Part shown: positions 62,708 through 64,000 of the stretch, piece by piece
Position numbering within the stretch: the stretch's first letter is position 1
Layout: each line of letters starts with the position of its first letter
Translations under genes and position numbers: made by a program
Notes under the pieces: model-generated
Databases searched by the model: none
What the model saw: only the letters and a program-made list of their open reading frames with translations
What the model was told of the DNA's origin: nothing
NCBI GenBank assembly: GCA_950097015.1
Contig: CATNEN010000029.1
Location: 2,610,001 to 2,674,000 of the forward strand
Direction of reading: 5' to 3'
Length of the DNA: 64,000 bases
Source: Macrostomum hystrix
Lineage: Eukaryota; Platyhelminthes; Macrostomidae

Positions 62708-64000
62708 GGCTGAAGAAATGAGGAGGTTTGTGTGCTATAAACTTTTAAGCGATAAAATACTTAAGGGGTTTATGTCTTTTACCTTAACACTCTGATAGAA
62801 TCTGATCATGGAAAAATATGCTTGGCTTTCATAATAGAAAACTGACAAAAAACTAAATACATGCAGCATAGGCAAATGAACAAGACAAAAGAACTGTAAG
62901 TTTATTATATACTTTGTCTTAGGTATGCCTTATGAAGCATAATTATGTAAAATTCAGCACAAAATAGGCAAAAAGTTAACATTTTAGGAATACAGACTTC
63001 GATTTTGAAACAAATTCAGCAACTGAGATGATAAAAAAGTCATGGCTATCAGCTTTGAAGCCACAATAGCAACTTAGCCACTTATTGGTTAAAAAGTTTT
63101 ATACATGGTAGTGTTACAAGTTCTTAGTCCTGAATGTCAAACCTTTTTATAAGTTTAAATAAAATTTAAATAAAGCAGGAAATTGTCAAAAATGTAAGTA
63201 TATCAAAACCTATATATACAAAAGTTATATATGCCGGACTATATTCAGTTGATTACATGAAGCTAGCTCTAGCTGTCCCAATAATGTGTATTCATTAGTT
63301 CCCGTAAGAGTAAAAATGAATGGATAGGCTAGCTAAACTAATGATTTTAGTGATTTTGGATTATTTAACACACATTCTGGTAGGCTTATTATTACTCTTG
63401 GGCTTTTCAGTTGATTGCTTTGACAAGTAATAGGGCCAAGTGAATAGCAAACTAATTGTGAACAATGACATGTTCACAAACCAAAACATGTAAACCAGGC
63501 CTTCATTTTGTCCACTCCAATGATTGACACCAACACCATTAAGAGGATCTTGGGCCCACATCTAGGCAACATAAATTCAGGGCAATGCATGGCACCTCTG
63601 ATTAAAAGATCTCACCACCCCCTGGCACTGCCTGTTTACAAGGATGATTAATATATGATTACTGATTATTACTGATTATAAAATTACTATAGAAATTATG
63701 CTATTTTGCTACAGTACTAGTTGCAATATTTAGGCTATCATATTTATTTTATGCTACAAGTTTATTTAATACAAATTGTGAAAGTTTTAAAAGTTTAAAA
63801 GTTTGAAAAAAAATTAAAATAATTCTATAGGGCCTACAATCAGATCTCTTGCTTTTACTTTCCCTCCAATGACAATTTTACAAAGTTTAAGTAATATTAA
63901 ACATAGTTTTGCAATATTTCTAACCAATTTAATTTATGAATTTATAATAGAAAAATGACCAAAGCATTGTCTGTCATAAAATTAGTTCTCTTAAAATTCA
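62708..64000. other. Region upstream of NSD
   Basis: AT-rich sequence with no gene recognised. It may contain the NSD promoter and non-coding first exon. Confidence 0.5.

Overview
The window is nuclear DNA of an animal. It carries spliced metazoan genes for Axin, an NSD-type histone methyltransferase, an LRP2-binding-protein homologue, an extracellular Cu/Zn superoxide dismutase, a PHD/CXXC chromatin protein, a peptide-type GPCR and a large tandem cholinesterase-like membrane protein. Exons are GC-rich with Gln, Ala and Ser runs. Intergenic DNA is AT-rich. A spiralian such as a free-living flatworm would fit, but this is a guess from style and no marker proves it.

Layout: 1-7294 is a large imperfect palindrome. 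Two copies of the start of the cholinesterase-like gene face away from each other across a 1.5 kb spacer; the left copy leaves the window and the right copy is complete (4479-12589, 8 exons, 1417 codons plus stop). Axin lies at 17528-22152, the LRP2BP homologue at 25590-28707 and the secreted SOD at 32480-33055, all on the plus strand. On the minus strand are the PHD/CXXC protein (35725-37947), the GPCR (46774-50484) and the NSD methyltransferase (56688-62707). The gaps hold no other gene that I can support.

Two kinds of DNA fill the rest. First, private tandem arrays (unit 4-46 bp, often 20 or 30 bp) occupy almost every intron above about 250 bp and several intergenic tracts, the largest being 51.37-53.95 kb. 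Many of the long open frames in the window are artefacts of these arrays. Second, there are short non-autonomous transposons whose 8-bp target-site duplications can still be read: a hAT-like element (22664-23487), a hAT-like element with a minisatellite inside it (30436-31211), two members of a 14-bp-TIR MITE family (15680-15962, 39226-39526), and a 284-bp Merlin-like element that keeps the 3' end of an IS1595/ISXO2-type transposase (40262-40545). Three copies of one tRNA-derived SINE and two other tRNA-like fragments are also present.

The genes do not form one pathway. Axin is the Wnt destruction-complex scaffold, NSD and the PHD/CXXC protein are chromatin factors, SOD is an extracellular antioxidant enzyme, and the cholinesterase-like protein looks like a catalytically dead adhesion or receptor molecule. 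The most notable points are the palindromic gene pair with two dead esterase domains per protein, an intron whose 5' splice site is itself a minisatellite unit, two single-base frameshifts in the otherwise well-preserved NSD gene, and the transposon set with intact target-site duplications.
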